NCBI GenBank assembly: GCA_025267735.1
Contig: CM046294.1
Span: forward strand, 4,994,001-5,058,000
DNA length: 64,000 bases
Reading direction: 5' to 3'
DNA from: Mactra quadrangularis
Taxonomy: Eukaryota; Mollusca; Bivalvia; Venerida; Mactridae
The translations under genes and the position numbers were made by a program. Under the pieces are notes generated by a model. The model did not search any database, was not told the origin of the DNA, and saw only the letters and a program-made list of their open reading frames with translations. Each line of letters starts with the position of its first letter. The first letter of the stretch is position 1. Below are positions 37,038-49,470 of the stretch, piece by piece.

Positions 37038-37058
37038 TTTTTTCTCGCGATACGAGAG
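37038..37058. promoter_or_regulatory. TCTCGCGA motif
   Basis: TCTCGCGATACGAGAG, a near-palindrome containing the TCTCGCGA promoter element known from CpG promoters. About 1.25 kb upstream of the LRRC34 ATG; role not established. Confidence 0.25.
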
Positions 37059-37429
37059 TCGTGTATAAATTCTATTCGGTACCGTATTGAATGCAAAATC
37101 CGAAAGTAGCTATTAAATCACAAGTCTGAGTCCATATTTTATGTAGACCCAATTAAAACCAAATGAAATTAGAATAACTTTAGTCATTTGTCTTTTAAAT
37201 AGTTATTACAGATTTCTGACGAACCAAGTAATTATTATTTCATTCATTTTTTGTATTCATTGTGTTAACAATGAATACTCTGTTACCAATAGATTAATAG
37301 TGGTATTCCGATCGGAGTCCTATATTTAATCAACGAGACCTAACAGCATCCATATCCGGATAATTCCGCTACAATAAAATAGTTCATACTGAAACTGGTA
37401 CTTTATGTATTTCTGCGCGAGAAAATGAC

Positions 37430-40400
37430 CAGGCCCCAGTTTCACGAAAAATCTCAACTTTGTACTCAAACTCAAACTTATGTTATGATCATATATTTTA
37501 CTTATTTAATCAATCTTACAACAAATAAAGTATCACCAGAAACACAAATGGTGATTTAAAAGCTATATTATTGTAAATAAAATTGACTTACATATTTGGA
37601 TAAGGTTTAATTTAATTTTATTGTTTTGAGTCTGTTAATAAATTGTTGAGTTTAGTCTTCAGTAAAAATTGAGTTTGTGACTTTAAGTTTATAATAAAAC
37701 CCAAGATATTTTATGTTGATACATTCTATATATTTTTGGAACGATTTATCGTTCCAGAGACATGACAAATCTTAAAACCATTCTGACTCATAAATATTCA
37801 TATTTCCACGCCTTTCAACAAAGGCAAAGAAGGATAATTTATGCATACTTTCTCATTATCATGTAACTATACGGAGCTAGGTTGTCTCCCCTACAAACGG
37901 AAATTACCGAACAACTTCGAAACGACGCAAACTGGTCAATCGTAATTATACCCGTTGTGTATATAAATACATTAATATTTCATACGAACTTTAACCCGAC
38001 CTGATTATTTATTCTATACCGTTGGTTCCCGGCTCATTCGGCTTGTAAGCTATCTTAAACGAAAAAGCAGGGTACTAAACTTTACAATCAAAGACTTCCG
38101 TTTGTAAAAATGCATGGTTATCGAGACTATTAAACCTCGAAAAAAATCATGTTTTGACTACATATATCTCTCTTGACAGCATGAAAAATGAATTTGCACA
38201 TAGCATATGTATAGACTGCGAATGAAGCATAATACTAATCGTGAAAACGTGTTTATCTTAAAGCAGAAGAATGACCTAGTTTCGGAAAGGTAGCGAACGA
38301 TTCGCACCCAGTTATATTCGCTTGTAGACGATTCGCTCGCACAATAGGGGCGGTTCATCTCCATTAATTTAACCAGTTATTGTGACTATAAGCTTATAAA
38401 TCCATTCCTTTTTGCACTGTACATACACTTTATCATTAAAAAGCACCCAAAATGTGGACAACAGACTTTCACAAGTGATTAATAAACGGCATGTCACACT
38501 TTCTTCTTCGACAATTAACCGCTTCCATTGGGGTCCGGTACAACTCAACCCGTGGACAACTCAACCCGAAATTTGGGACAACTCAACTCGTGGACAACTC
38601 AACCCATTATCAACTCGACCCGTAAATATATTATGATAGTTTGATATATAATCTATTTGGTTATTTATCAAAAAAATATGTATTAACAATAAAAAGTAAA
38701 ATTGAATATATTTCTACCAAGAATTGAAGATATTTTTGGATAAAGTACAGAAATGATATTTAGAGATTGCATAAGTATTGTGTCAATTGTATTGTATGTA
38801 TTGTATGTATTGTATACAAAAATGTAGTACTCATGTACTGTAAGACTCAGCACATGTTTAACCGATTATTGAACATTATTATGAAATTAAACTTCAAATT
38901 GACTGAAAAAAATGTGTGATGTGAGATAAACAAAATAGAATTGAACGTATTTATTGTTATGATTTAAAAGCGCGAAGTTGGTAGACAAACTGTTATGTTG
39001 AATTAATTAGAAAGTGATTATTGATACATTGTAATTGTAAATGCAATTAATCATAGTTGTATTAGTTATATCGAACCGTCAAAATTTACTTCTTGAAGAT
39101 TTAATTATGATTGAAGTGTGCCGAAACCATTCGGCTTATAACAAGATTAAAGAATTGTTCCGGTCCCTTCCATTGTAATATCAAAGGGACAAAATGATGT
39201 TTCACGCCTCCAAATCTATGCGTAATATGAAGGACTCATTACTTTCCAGTAATATTCGCAATTTCATGAAACAAAATGGACTACCTAAAATATATACACC
39301 ATTGGCGATACCACTGATTCTAAAGAAAGTGCTACGTTTTAAAGCAATTTTTGGAAAATTTTGTTTCATAAAAAAATTGTTAATTTTTCACATAAATTGA
39401 TGGTATCAATCACTAAACCTTGGTGTAAAAGAGACCAAAAAGGACAAAAAAACCACCAAAATATTTTTTTTCATATTTTAAGGCACAAACACCACCGGAG
39501 AATCTGTGTCAGATAAAATTGCCTTTCCGGCGTCAAAATGACATGTGCTGGGGATACTGTTAATAACTACGTGTTGTACTAGGTTATAAATCTTTAAAAT
39601 GGTCCACTTAGCAGATAACATTTTTACCTTAAGCCACAGACAGTTTTGTTCGCACCTTCAAACGAATGCCTCAAATGAAAGACTAATGGCTTACAAAAAA
39701 ATATGCGCTATTTCATGAATCAAAATAGACTACCTAAATATATGCAGCATTTCAGCCGATACCACTGATTATCAGAGAATGGGACTTTTTCACACTAGTT
39801 GATGTCAACCATCGAAATATCCTTATTTTCCTCTCTTACTAAGCCGCACAGAGTAGGCTCCCCTTGTAATCAGTTTTTGTGATCAAAACACGGTGTATTC
39901 ATTACTATTTTCACTGTTTTATAAATAGGAAAAACACTGTCAATGGCATACATACACTTAATAATTACAATGCACCTTAAATGTGGACACCATACACTTT
40001 CAAGTGATAAATATGGGTAATATGTGTAAACGGATTAAAGATCTCAAATCGACTTAAATATGATGAATGGAATGAATGCGAAAATAATATCAAATGAATA
40101 ATGCAAATGTCACGCTCCCTCATTCATGTCTTAATCTGTTAGTTCGCTTTCATTTTGATATATATAAATTGATACAAATAATTTCGTGCTAGACTTTCAG
40201 CAAATCTTTGGCTTAATTCCCCAAAAACCTATATCATCCATGTAAGTATTTGCTAGAAGTTCAACATTACTCAGCAGCATCAAGATAAAAGTTTGCAGAG
40301 AATCTACCTCAAAGTTCTACAGAAGAGCAAACTAGTCACAGCACATCTTAAGAAAAGACAATTACTGAATTTTAAGTGTATATACTTTTGTTGTATAGTT

Positions 40401-40672
40401 TACTTGCAATACCTTTGAATTTGCAAGATTTTTGATAATATTATGTTCTTGATATAACAACTTATTACTTGTGTTAATTTAGAAATTATATCTTAGACAT
40501 GGTACCTACACGCTTTCAAGAATCGTTCCTACAGCACTTTCAGTGCTTTGATTACTATTGTGATCACTTTAAAACAGCCATTCCAACTACATTTATATGC
40601 TATTTAGAGATCAAAAACACTCGAGTCTGTAATTGAGTTCATACTTAAGTTTGTTTGTGAAACTGGGGCCTG
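37430..40672. mobile_element. 3.2-kb TIR-bounded element, no transposase seen
   Basis: Perfect 16-bp inverted ends CAGGCCCCAGTTTCAC / GTGAAACTGGGGCCTG, GC-rich in AT-rich DNA. Inside are direct repeats (39215-39330 with 39660-39790, and 38412-38470 with 39945-40020) and an ACAACTCAACCCG array. No recognisable transposase. A clear target duplication is not visible. Confidence 0.55.
38540..38622 (+). repeat. ACAACTCAACCCG tandem repeat
   Basis: Five imperfect copies of an ACAACTCAACCCGTGG-type unit, spacing 16-22 bp. Confidence 0.75.
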
Positions 40673-41461
40673 ACGCTCAATATGACGTTACAGAATATAC
40701 TTGAAGCGATTAACTTGTAACAGAGATAAGACTGCCCATAATACTCGTGAGAGGTGTGTGGCAGTACTATTAGATAGATGTACACTCGACGGCCTTCGCG
40801 GTCTATTTATAGAAAGTCACAGTCTAAACCACTGACGAAGACACTGTGGCTGACACCATAAACAGAGAAGAATTATCAGACCATCACTGATAATGATCGT
40901 TTTATATATTGTACATTAATTATCAAACATGGTTGGTTTAATTAACGGTTAATAAACATTTTTTAAAGAATTTTAATCCCTCACTTATAGAGATCACAGA
41001 CGTAAGCAGTACTTTCGTGCTATTAATTGTTTGGGGACCTTTGATGCTTTGCCTCAATATTTTCTTGTAAAGAAATATAATCTTCGTTCGATTAGCCGTC
41101 GAAATATGGGACAGAACATGTTCTTGAATCGAATAATCTGGATTGGTTATCAATAAATATAATTTCTTGCCAAATGGACAGGTGAATTATAAAGTATACC
41201 ATAAAAATGAGTTTGTATGTGCTCGGTCGGAACATGACGAAATTGTTAAACTCTGACACATATATTGCTTGAATGCTTTACTAAAGGAGATGTCATACAT
41301 GGCTAATCGACGATTCAAGCATTTTTGGAATGTTAATACTTGTACTGTATACATTACTATAAGTGCTGATTCCCGCGTATTGGGTTTGTTTTAAAGATAA
41401 GTATTTCCGGACTGTAACTGTTCGGGTCGTATGCAATTAAACCCGGAGGTGTGTTCAACAA

Positions 41462-41500
41462 TGCGAGCGCTCGAGCGAGCGCCCGCCTCGCGAATTGTTA
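41462..41500. other. GC-rich palindromic cluster
   Basis: GCGAGCGCTCGAGCGAGCGC, rich in CpG and self-complementary, in AT-rich DNA; CGAGCGCTCGC recurs at about 41576. Confidence 0.6.
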
Positions 41501-42714
41501 GGCTATTGAACGACTGCGCTCATTCCATAAATAGGTGAAGATATCGGTCAGTCAGACCGTTTGTGTACAGAATGTCGAGCGCTCGCTATAAAATCCAAGA
41601 TGATGTCAAACAGCACATCATTGAAAAAGCGGGTGGGGGAAACAATTATTTCTGTTGATACACGAGATCTTTCATATTTTTTTACCATACATAAATCATA
41701 GAGACAATTTACTGTACCAAATAAAGGGTACATTTAGTATATTTTATGCATATATGCGTGGATATTTTATGTGGAACAAGTAACACACAAGTTTGCGTCC
41801 CACTTTTCAGAAAAATTCTTTGATATAAAAAAAAAAAAATTTCCTGCCACCATCTTTGGTACCTGTTATAATATATATTTCCAATGATATATTAATACAG
41901 TACCCACAAAAAAACTACAACTCATTAATTTTGATGATTTTTTTTTGTAGAATTACTAGTTTTTTATATTTAAATATGGTTGTGATAAAATGAAAACAAA
42001 TTTCAATAATGCGGCACATGAATAATATTCAGCATCTGACACCCTAGCTTAAGCCTATTTATTGTAATCATTTTCTATAATGTATTTTGTTTGGTATTTT
42101 TGTAGACTCAGTTATAAGTAAAGTGATAAACTTTTTTAAGTAAGCAGTTTTCAAAATTTTGGACAAAAGCTATTTAGTAGGCCTGCAAAGTGAAAATGTC
42201 TCCGCACTTTTGGTGGGTATTGTATATAAAATTTAAAACAACATTATCTTTAATAGACGAGTTATGACCAATGAACCGTATGGCTAAATATGTTTGAATT
42301 AGTAAAGAAAATAAAATTAATTGGCATGTGAAGTCACATTTGCTTAATTTTTGTAATATATAATATATGTATATATATAAGTAGAGGCTAAATTGAGGCT
42401 ATCTTGATTATAATGAGGAAAATAAGCTAAAATCAATAATCTAGGTATTATTTCTTGCATAAAGGTCAAGCTCAGGTTAATTCTGTTGGACTATATCAAT
42501 GTTTATATGAAAAAAATCAGGGGGTCGATCGTGAACTAATTGTCGAAATTTTAAGTTGAAAATCAGGTGATTGATTTTTTCTTACGTCGACGTCAGTTTG
42601 AAATGTTATAATTTACAAAGTCTAACAGCGTAATCATTATGGTAAAGCATTGTTTTGGAATACATCTGATGTAATGATGACACTAAGACACACATATCAT
42701 GGTACTGGACTAAT

Positions 42715-43093
42715 ACAGAATATTGAACATTTTTACAAAAAAGTTTGATGAGATTATTGAGAATTCCAGTCATGATAACAGCATAAGGGTCAGAATAAAA
42801 AATCACAAACTAATCAGTATCTGGTATGTCCACCTCTAGATTGAATGACAGCCAAACAACGTCGTCTCAATGAAATTATGAGTCGCCGGGTGAAGTGAGC
42901 AGGTGTCTGTGCCCATTCCTCGTGCAATGCACGCCCCAAATCACGTACGCTATTGACGTCATTCAAGCTAGAGGTGGACATACCAGATACTGATTAGTTT
43001 GTGATTTTTTATTCTGACCCTTATGCTGTTATCATGACTGGAATTCTCAATAATCTCATCAAACTTTTTTGTAAAAATGTTCAATATTCTGTC
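42715..43093 (-). mobile_element. Tc1/mariner-like element, internally deleted, with transposase C-terminus
   Basis: Long inverted repeats of about 123 bp (42715-42838 and 42965-43093), outer ends CAGAATATTGAACAT / ATGTTCAATATTCTG. Between them the minus strand encodes the end of a Tc1-type transposase (LGRALHEEWAQTP, then RRLIISLRRRCLAV and GGHTRY, stop within the repeat). It sits inside the left arm of the foldback, after ACTAATA. Confidence 0.8.
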
Positions 43094-43734
43094 GATTGAT
43101 TAAATTTTGTTACAAATCAATTTTTTGTCAATAGAATGGGGTTTATTATAAAATATTAAATAAAACATTCTTACTGACTAAACTTTTTCCTCTCAGCATA
43201 TATCTCAATATGTCCATGTTACCTCTTAATACGTAACTATCATGATATCCGAGATTTATCTGCATAGAAGATCGCCGAGGTAAGTCCGGTGGTAAAGTTA
43301 TACATTCCTCGATCGACCTCTCTCAAAATGCCAATATTTTTCCGACAAAACTATTTTAATGGTTTCATATTGTTTGCATATTTTTGAATATGAGAGGCAA
43401 TGCATTAAACTGACGTGACCCGGGTGCGTAGAAATTCATTTTATGTTTTTTTAAAATATATTTTAGTTTATCATAATACATGTACTGCATTTTGACCATG
43501 GCACTCTTCCTGTCTTCGATTATAGGAGGTTGGATTTAAAACAATATGAATTTAACGAAGGGGTAGTAAGTACAGAAATGTATGAAATGGACATAGCAAA
43601 TTTACCACTTAATCCATTTTAAAGTGTACATGTATTCATTAATATTTTTTTCAAATTTCTCTCAAGATGAAAGAAATATTAAATCATTTTCAATATAGTT
43701 ATTTAATTAAATATAGGGAGGCGAGACAGGATAG

Positions 43735-43990
43735 AGCGCCATGATCGTGCGACCACATGCACGACTCATGCAGGTTGTTTCGTCATCTCACGATGACGAA
43801 CGCAGAAACAAAGCGTTTGACCAAGTCCTAGCAAAACATCAACAGCTCTGGTAACCATGCCATATTTCCCTTCTCTAAGAAAAAGGAATGACTTGGTATT
43901 TGGGAACGACCAGAGCCAGTAAAATGCTTCGTCAGAAACGGCAAACGCTTGACAAAGTGAACAGACGCAGCTTGTCTGTTTGTTACAAGA
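43735..43990 (-). other. Unrecognised CpG-rich open stretch
   Basis: Minus strand open for about 75 codons (CSLCQAFAVSDEAFYWLWS, later GKYGMVTRAVDVLLGLGQ) without an ATG near its start. Base composition differs from its surroundings. Could be a captured gene fragment in the foldback; no family recognised. Confidence 0.2.
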
Positions 43991-44294
43991 ACGTCTATAG
44001 ATCTATATACAATATATTAATTACAAGGTTTTTAGTTAAATCATACCGCTGTACATAATTTATTAGTATGTCAAATAAATCGTACATGGGATTATTTTAC
44101 TTGAAATTTCATAACTATCATTAATACGTTTAATTACAAATCAGAATTTAATTGCTTTTTTAATTTGATAGTGCAGTTTATTTGTATTTGATAACAACTC
44201 ACAAAATTTAGGATTCATCTTCCAAAATTATCTTCCCCATGTTTAATGTCCTTTTTACTGTATTTAACTATTGTTACATGCTCTAACCTTTAGG

Positions 44295-44388
44295 ACCCGA
44301 ATAGCTCAGTCGGCTAAAGGGAAGCAACGGAAATATGCATTGAAATGAAAAGTTCAAGAGGTCGCTGGTTCGAAACCTAGCAAAAGCA
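44295..44388 (+). pseudogene. tRNA-like sequence with A and B boxes
   Basis: TAGCTCAGTCGG (A box) and GGTTCGAAACC (B box) are present, but the spacing is longer than in a tRNA and arms do not pair cleanly. Lies inside the foldback region 42.4-45.0 kb. Likely a tRNA pseudogene or SINE head. Confidence 0.4.
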
Positions 44389-45844
44389 TAAGTTTTTATT
44401 TTTATATTTTATTTTTTATTATATTTCTATATTTTATATTATACATATTTACGTATTAAGAGGTAACATTGACATATTGAGATATATAATCTTATGAATA
44501 TTTTAAAACGACTAGTGTTGTGTACGTTTTATTATAGTTTCTTTAAGCTGTACATGTATTAGACTTATACAATAACACAATCATGTATCTTTATTTGAAT
44601 TATTGAAATACAAAATATATATTTCAAAATTTATAATATTAGTCCAGTACCATGATATGTGTGTCTTAGTGTCATCATAACATCAGTAGATGTATTCCAA
44701 AACAATGCTTTACCATAATGATTACGCTGTTAGACATTGTAAATTATAACATTTCAAACTGACGTCGACGTAAGAAAAAATCAATCACTTGATTTTCAAC
44801 TTAAATCTTTGAATCAGAATTTTATGAAACTATTGAACCATACCTAAAAATATTGATCATAACTTAGACTCATATGAAACTGTATGATATTAATTATTGA
44901 ACAGACCCTTCAGGGACTCAAAATATTGAGTACTGAAAACAAAAGACCCTTAAGGGACCTAGATTATTGATTTTAACTCATTATCCTCATTAGCCTTAAT
45001 AAATTGAGGCTATCTTGATTATTTTTATCCTACTTCTATTCAATAAAGAATAAAGGCTTATGATGGAAAAGTTTCATTTCACCAAAGTGTAATCTGACAG
45101 GATCTGGAGAGATTAAGGAAAAATTCCTGAATAAAAAATGTTAATAAAACATACTCATTTAAAAATACAATAACTGCATTTAACTTAAATATATTAATAA
45201 TATGAATGATAATTATTATACTATCAATTAATGTATTGAATATATTATTTGTACTTGTTAAAGTCATCAACATAATTAATGTTTGGAACATATATCACTT
45301 TTTCTTCAAAATAACTAGTTTGTGTATAATAATGAACTCGGGTATTAAATCTTAGTATAACACTTTGAATCTTAACATTTGTTAATTTTCTTATAAGATA
45401 TAGATAATTTGTGCATATAAAACACTTTCAACTATTTTCCAAAAAATAATCCCATTCACTTGACTACATTAACCTCGTTGTTAAATCAGGTAACCGAATG
45501 AAAAAAAGAAATATAATTTATCAAACAATTAATTCTTAATTATATCTGTAAATTTTAACCTTCGTCATTAAACACCATCAGTGCAGGTAAAATTAATTTC
45601 TAAGACATTTATGATAAGCAGAAATGGGGTTTAAATACATTATTTTCTGTTCAGTTACTATATAAATCATAGAATAGCAGCAGGGTGTTAGTCCAACTTT
45701 ACTCAAAAATGTGTACTACGTAGCACACATAACAGATAACAATGACATAGTTTTAAATCTCTCCTATATTAGAGATTTTTTTGACACACAGGCTAATTAA
45801 ACAATGTGATAGTCATATTGTAACAGTTATAGCTTTGACTAATT

Positions 45845-45966
45845 ACAGCAGTAGTCATAGTCAACAGCTAAATCCAGAGATAAAGCCTCTTCAGGAACAG
45901 TGAGTAGGTGGACTGACCGCTGTGATATAACCTTTATAAGGTGTTTCTACAGCATAAAACCCAACA
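45845..45966 (+). mobile_element. SINE family 2, 3' fragment
   Basis: CTAAATCCAGAGATAAAGCC, GTGAGTAGGTGGACTGACC, tail ATAAAACCCAACAAA. Confidence 0.6.
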
Positions 45967-47493
45967 AAAATTGAATAAATCTAAACACAATGAATACCCC
46001 AGTACTTTCAGTGCTTTGATTTTAATGTGGTTTTGATAATTGTACACGTGTTTGTATGTTAAATTTTCCTTATGTATTAACAGAGACATAGAGTCTCTGG
46101 TATTAAGACCATTCTTAACTTGCAGATATTTACTTTAAATACGAGTTATTATTAATGTCTGTTATTATCTCAAATAGTATTAGTTGGTCTTCGTCATTTT
46201 CCTTCACTATCTAAGAGGCCCTATATTTGTTTTATAACTAGTGATGTATACATCATGGTCCATACATATGTAAGTTCCTAGACACAAAAAGTAAGTTAGC
46301 TAGTGAGTAAAGTAAGTAATATTTAATTATAAAGTCGGGTAGCATAACATGATACAAAACACAAGCTCTGGAGAGCTTTTAAAGCCGAAAAGAAACTTCA
46401 AGCTGAAAAATACGAAAAATATTGATTTAAATATTACGCTTATACGTTTGCTTCATTTTATTACCTGAACCAAGATCCGAATCTGAGAATATAAATATAG
46501 ATTTTTGGCTTAATGACCTCTGCATTGTCTATGTTGCACTCAATCTAATTGTCTTTTATATTTTTTCATGTATTGTATATTTATATTGAATTGGTTTTTT
46601 CTTATTTTATTTTGTCACCATTTACCTTATTTCTATAAATATCTTGGGACTTTTGCATATATTTTCTTTAATGACTGCTCTTCCACTCTCAATGTTTTAA
46701 ACTTTTTATCATCAATATTTGTAGAGTGCCTGCTGTTTTACAATAAGTCAATATTGTCTATATTTTACAATATTTTACCATATATTTTAATGTTTTTCTT
46801 TTTAACTATTTAACATTATATACATTCCAATCGTCTCAATTAAACAATATTGCTATATATTATAATATTCATTCAAGCTATCGCATCATTTCGCGACTAG
46901 CAGATGGGTACCCAGCAGACGTTCGCTCTGTTCCAGTGAGACTCTGACTAAACAAACAGTTTTCAATTGTTTTGCGACATTTTTTAACAAAAAAGACGTC
47001 TTTTATGTAAACATAAATGCAAACAGCTGTATGTTGTTCTCACCAACCGACAGTCAGATTCGACTTCAACTTCGATGATTTACTCCTTCAAAATCCTTAG
47101 TGGACATCTTGTGGAGGTGCGTAGTGCTTGGTTGTGCTGTACAACTGTTTTACTGGGGCGCGTGTGACCGGACGTTTCCTAGAAAACAAATTCTCGTTAA
47201 AAGTTCTGTGAGATGTAAAAAAATTCTAACATATTTACACTATACATTGTCTCTGGTAGACTAACACATTTTTGCAGTCGGATGTACCACTGCCTTGAAG
47301 CCATCAAGCGTATTTTGCCGTAATGATGCTTTTAGATATTTTTAAAATGATAGCAATCAAGTTAACAGTTTACTGCAGTAACCGATACTACTGCATTGTC
47401 GTTCCCAGAGGCTATCAAGATTCTCGATACAAGTTAGCTCGAGAACCTTGATAACGTCTAGGTACAAGAATGATTCTACTGCTACTCATATAT

Positions 47494-47634
47494 AAATAAC
47501 ACATGGCAGTGAGGGTGACAGTACAGATTATCAACCCGAGGAAAATAATATCAACCGAGGCGCTAGCCGAGGTTGATATTATTTTTCAAGGGTTGATAAT
47601 CTGTAATGTCACCCTCAATGCCATGTGTTATTTG
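47494..47634. repeat. Long near-perfect hairpin
   Basis: Arms of about 61-64 bp (47494-47554, 47571-47634) with only a few mismatches, containing AACACATGGCAGTGAGGGTG and GTTGATATTATTTT, and a short loop around GCGCTAGC. A foldback repeat; the tRNA-like sequence follows 115 bp downstream. Confidence 0.85.
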
Positions 47635-47750
47635 TTTTATTATACCGAACAAAACTGTTACAAAAATATTTATTGAACAACAAATAACAACGCAGTAAAG
47701 AAAACAATCAGTACAATAAAAATAACTGAATTATATCACTAATATACCCC

Positions 47751-47821
47751 TCCGCGACCGGGATTCGAACCCGCGATCTCCGGATTCGAAGTCATGCTAA
47801 CCACTACGCCACGGTCGCGGC
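47751..47821 (-). tRNA. tRNA-like sequence, anticodon position TCG (Arg), probably degenerate
   Basis: The minus strand folds with CCGCGA/TCGCGG acceptor arms. It carries an A box (TGGCGTAGTGG) and a consensus B box (GGTTCGAATCC). The loop at the anticodon position reads CTTCGAA, giving TCG. The anticodon stem pairs badly and position 8 is C rather than T. It is therefore more likely a tRNA-derived repeat or pseudogene than a working tRNA, although the Pol III promoter boxes are intact. Confidence 0.4.
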
Positions 47822-48651
47822 TATTTACGGCTACTTATCGTTAATAAGTGGTCTCCCTTAGATAGCGGGTATTATTACCATGTGATCGAACAAAATATCA
47901 CCCGCTCCGGTATAGGGCTTTAGCATAGGGAAATTCCAGTGAGGTATAATAATATATAATAAAGATCATACAAACAATGGCATGTAAACGAAGACTTTAT
48001 AAATAAGCCAAGCAAATTTTAATTAACTGAATGAAATTCATTGTAAGAAGCATTTATCAGTTTATTCACAAGTCTGTATGAAATTTCATAGTTAAATATG
48101 TATGACAAAATAATTTAAGTTATCATTCATTAAAATATCCAGTTAACAGCCAATCTTGACAATCTAGGTTTGCATTAAATTACTAGAGGAAAATGTGAAG
48201 TTACTTAACATATTTTGCATATTTTATTTAACAAACGACATTTAGTGGAGGACTGAAAATGTGGAAGAAACGCTAATAAACATTAGTGTTTCATAATGAA
48301 GTTAAAATTGTTGGTGTACGTTGTTCATATCAACAACAATTTTGTGAGTGTTAATTTTGTTAACATATATGCACGCACACATACGGGTTTATACAACAGA
48401 AAGAAGTATGTAATTTGGTGACATCGTTGAGAGGTATCCCATTTCTAATTGAGATAATGGATTGAAAATTTAGACAAGATACCCCATACACACCTACAAC
48501 ATGTTAGTCACATATCATCGAAATAAATGATTTGTAGTATCGTATGTTCTACAAACATAATGAGGTATGCCCAAATATGGTAAGCACACCATAGATGCAT
48601 ACTTAGGTATGTATAGTAATAACGTTAAAAAAATTCCGAGGTACACCTTAC

Positions 48652-48713
48652 CAACTATAACACACATTGAAGAAAACAAGAGCTGCCACTACTAAGTGAC
48701 AAATAACCCTCAT
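48652..48713 (-). CDS. Possible first coding exon with signal peptide
   Basis: On the minus strand an ATG at 48713 opens 20 codons reading MRVICHLVVAALVFFNVCYS, a typical signal peptide with a small-residue end. It runs straight into a strong donor (TTG|GTAAGG) after two bases of the next codon. An upstream acceptor-like TTCGCAG at about 48849 and a further upstream ATG|GTAAGT donor near 48893 could belong to the same transcript. I could not find a convincing second coding exon within 2 kb downstream; the two acceptors I tried (near 48500 and 48250) give only short tails of 8-16 residues. It may be a short secreted peptide gene or chance. Confidence 0.28.
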
Positions 48714-49321
48714 TGTGACATGAGTTGTTGAAGTACTAATTGGCATATCTTGTATGTCACAATTATTGTATGAGCTTGTTAGAATACCTATACAAGTACA
48801 AAAGATCAGTTTCAGAGCATTGATTGTATGACCTTTCTTCAAGACTTCTGCGAAGATTCAAAGCAGTATGTTATTAGGTTTGGCGCTTAACTTACCATAG
48901 CGGATGGAATGTGGCCATCAAAAGCTATAACTGAGATGAACGTACTTCTCACAATGGACTAACTTGATCTCTGCACAGCTTCTGTCAATTACAAGTTCAG
49001 TGAAACTATGAGAACACCTGTATTTAATCACTATGTGTTTTTAAGCTGACAACAGACCTGTTACGAGTGAATTCTTACTTCTTAACGCCTACAACTATTT
49101 AAACCAGCTTGCAGCTCTAGAATGGGTAATATTAGAACAGACCTCACTGGAATTTAACATTTGATGTCTGATGCCTTGACAATTAAGTGAAAATGAATAA
49201 TTGATTGAAAAACACAAAATTCATATTTCCTTGCAACTATTTCAAATAAGGCAAAACAAGAAATGATAAAGAAAACAATCTACTTAATGAATGTACAGAA
49301 ACCTGTTCAGTTGACTATTAT

Positions 49322-49470
49322 ACAATATCTATAGGGCTGCTGCGAGTATCCGAGTACTCGGATATTCGCGATCTAGACCAGAAAATCGAGCACAAATATT
49401 CGTCACATCCAAAGTCGTCGGTTCGCGATCTAGTTTTGGAAAAAAAATTAAAGAACATTTGAGTTTAATT
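49322..49470. mobile_element. hAT-like left end, other end not found
   Basis: TAGGGCTGCTGCGAGTATCC and the palindrome CCGAGTACTCGG resemble hAT subterminal sequence. No matching CCCTA end or target duplication seen. Confidence 0.3.

Larger units (their letters stand above)
42395..45015. mobile_element. Large foldback element, interrupted by a Tc1-like insertion
   Basis: Three nested inverted segments: 42420-42452 with 44955-44990 (AATCAATAATCTAGGT), 42548-42712 with 44645-44810 (about 165 bp, very similar), and 43196-43233 with 44451-44490 (ACCTCTTAATACGTAA). Core includes a CpG-rich stretch (43690-43990) and a tRNA-like sequence. No transposase of its own seen. Confidence 0.65.

Noticed and set aside
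46568..46813. 81-codon Phe/Leu/Ile-rich frame as a membrane protein
   Set aside because: Hydrophobic composition follows from T-rich DNA; no start context, splice sites or family similarity.
47931..49155. 15-bp inverted pair AAATTCCAGTGAGGT as TIRs of a 1.2-kb element
   Set aside because: A single 15-bp match at this distance is near chance level, the sequence next to it does not match, and no target duplication is visible.
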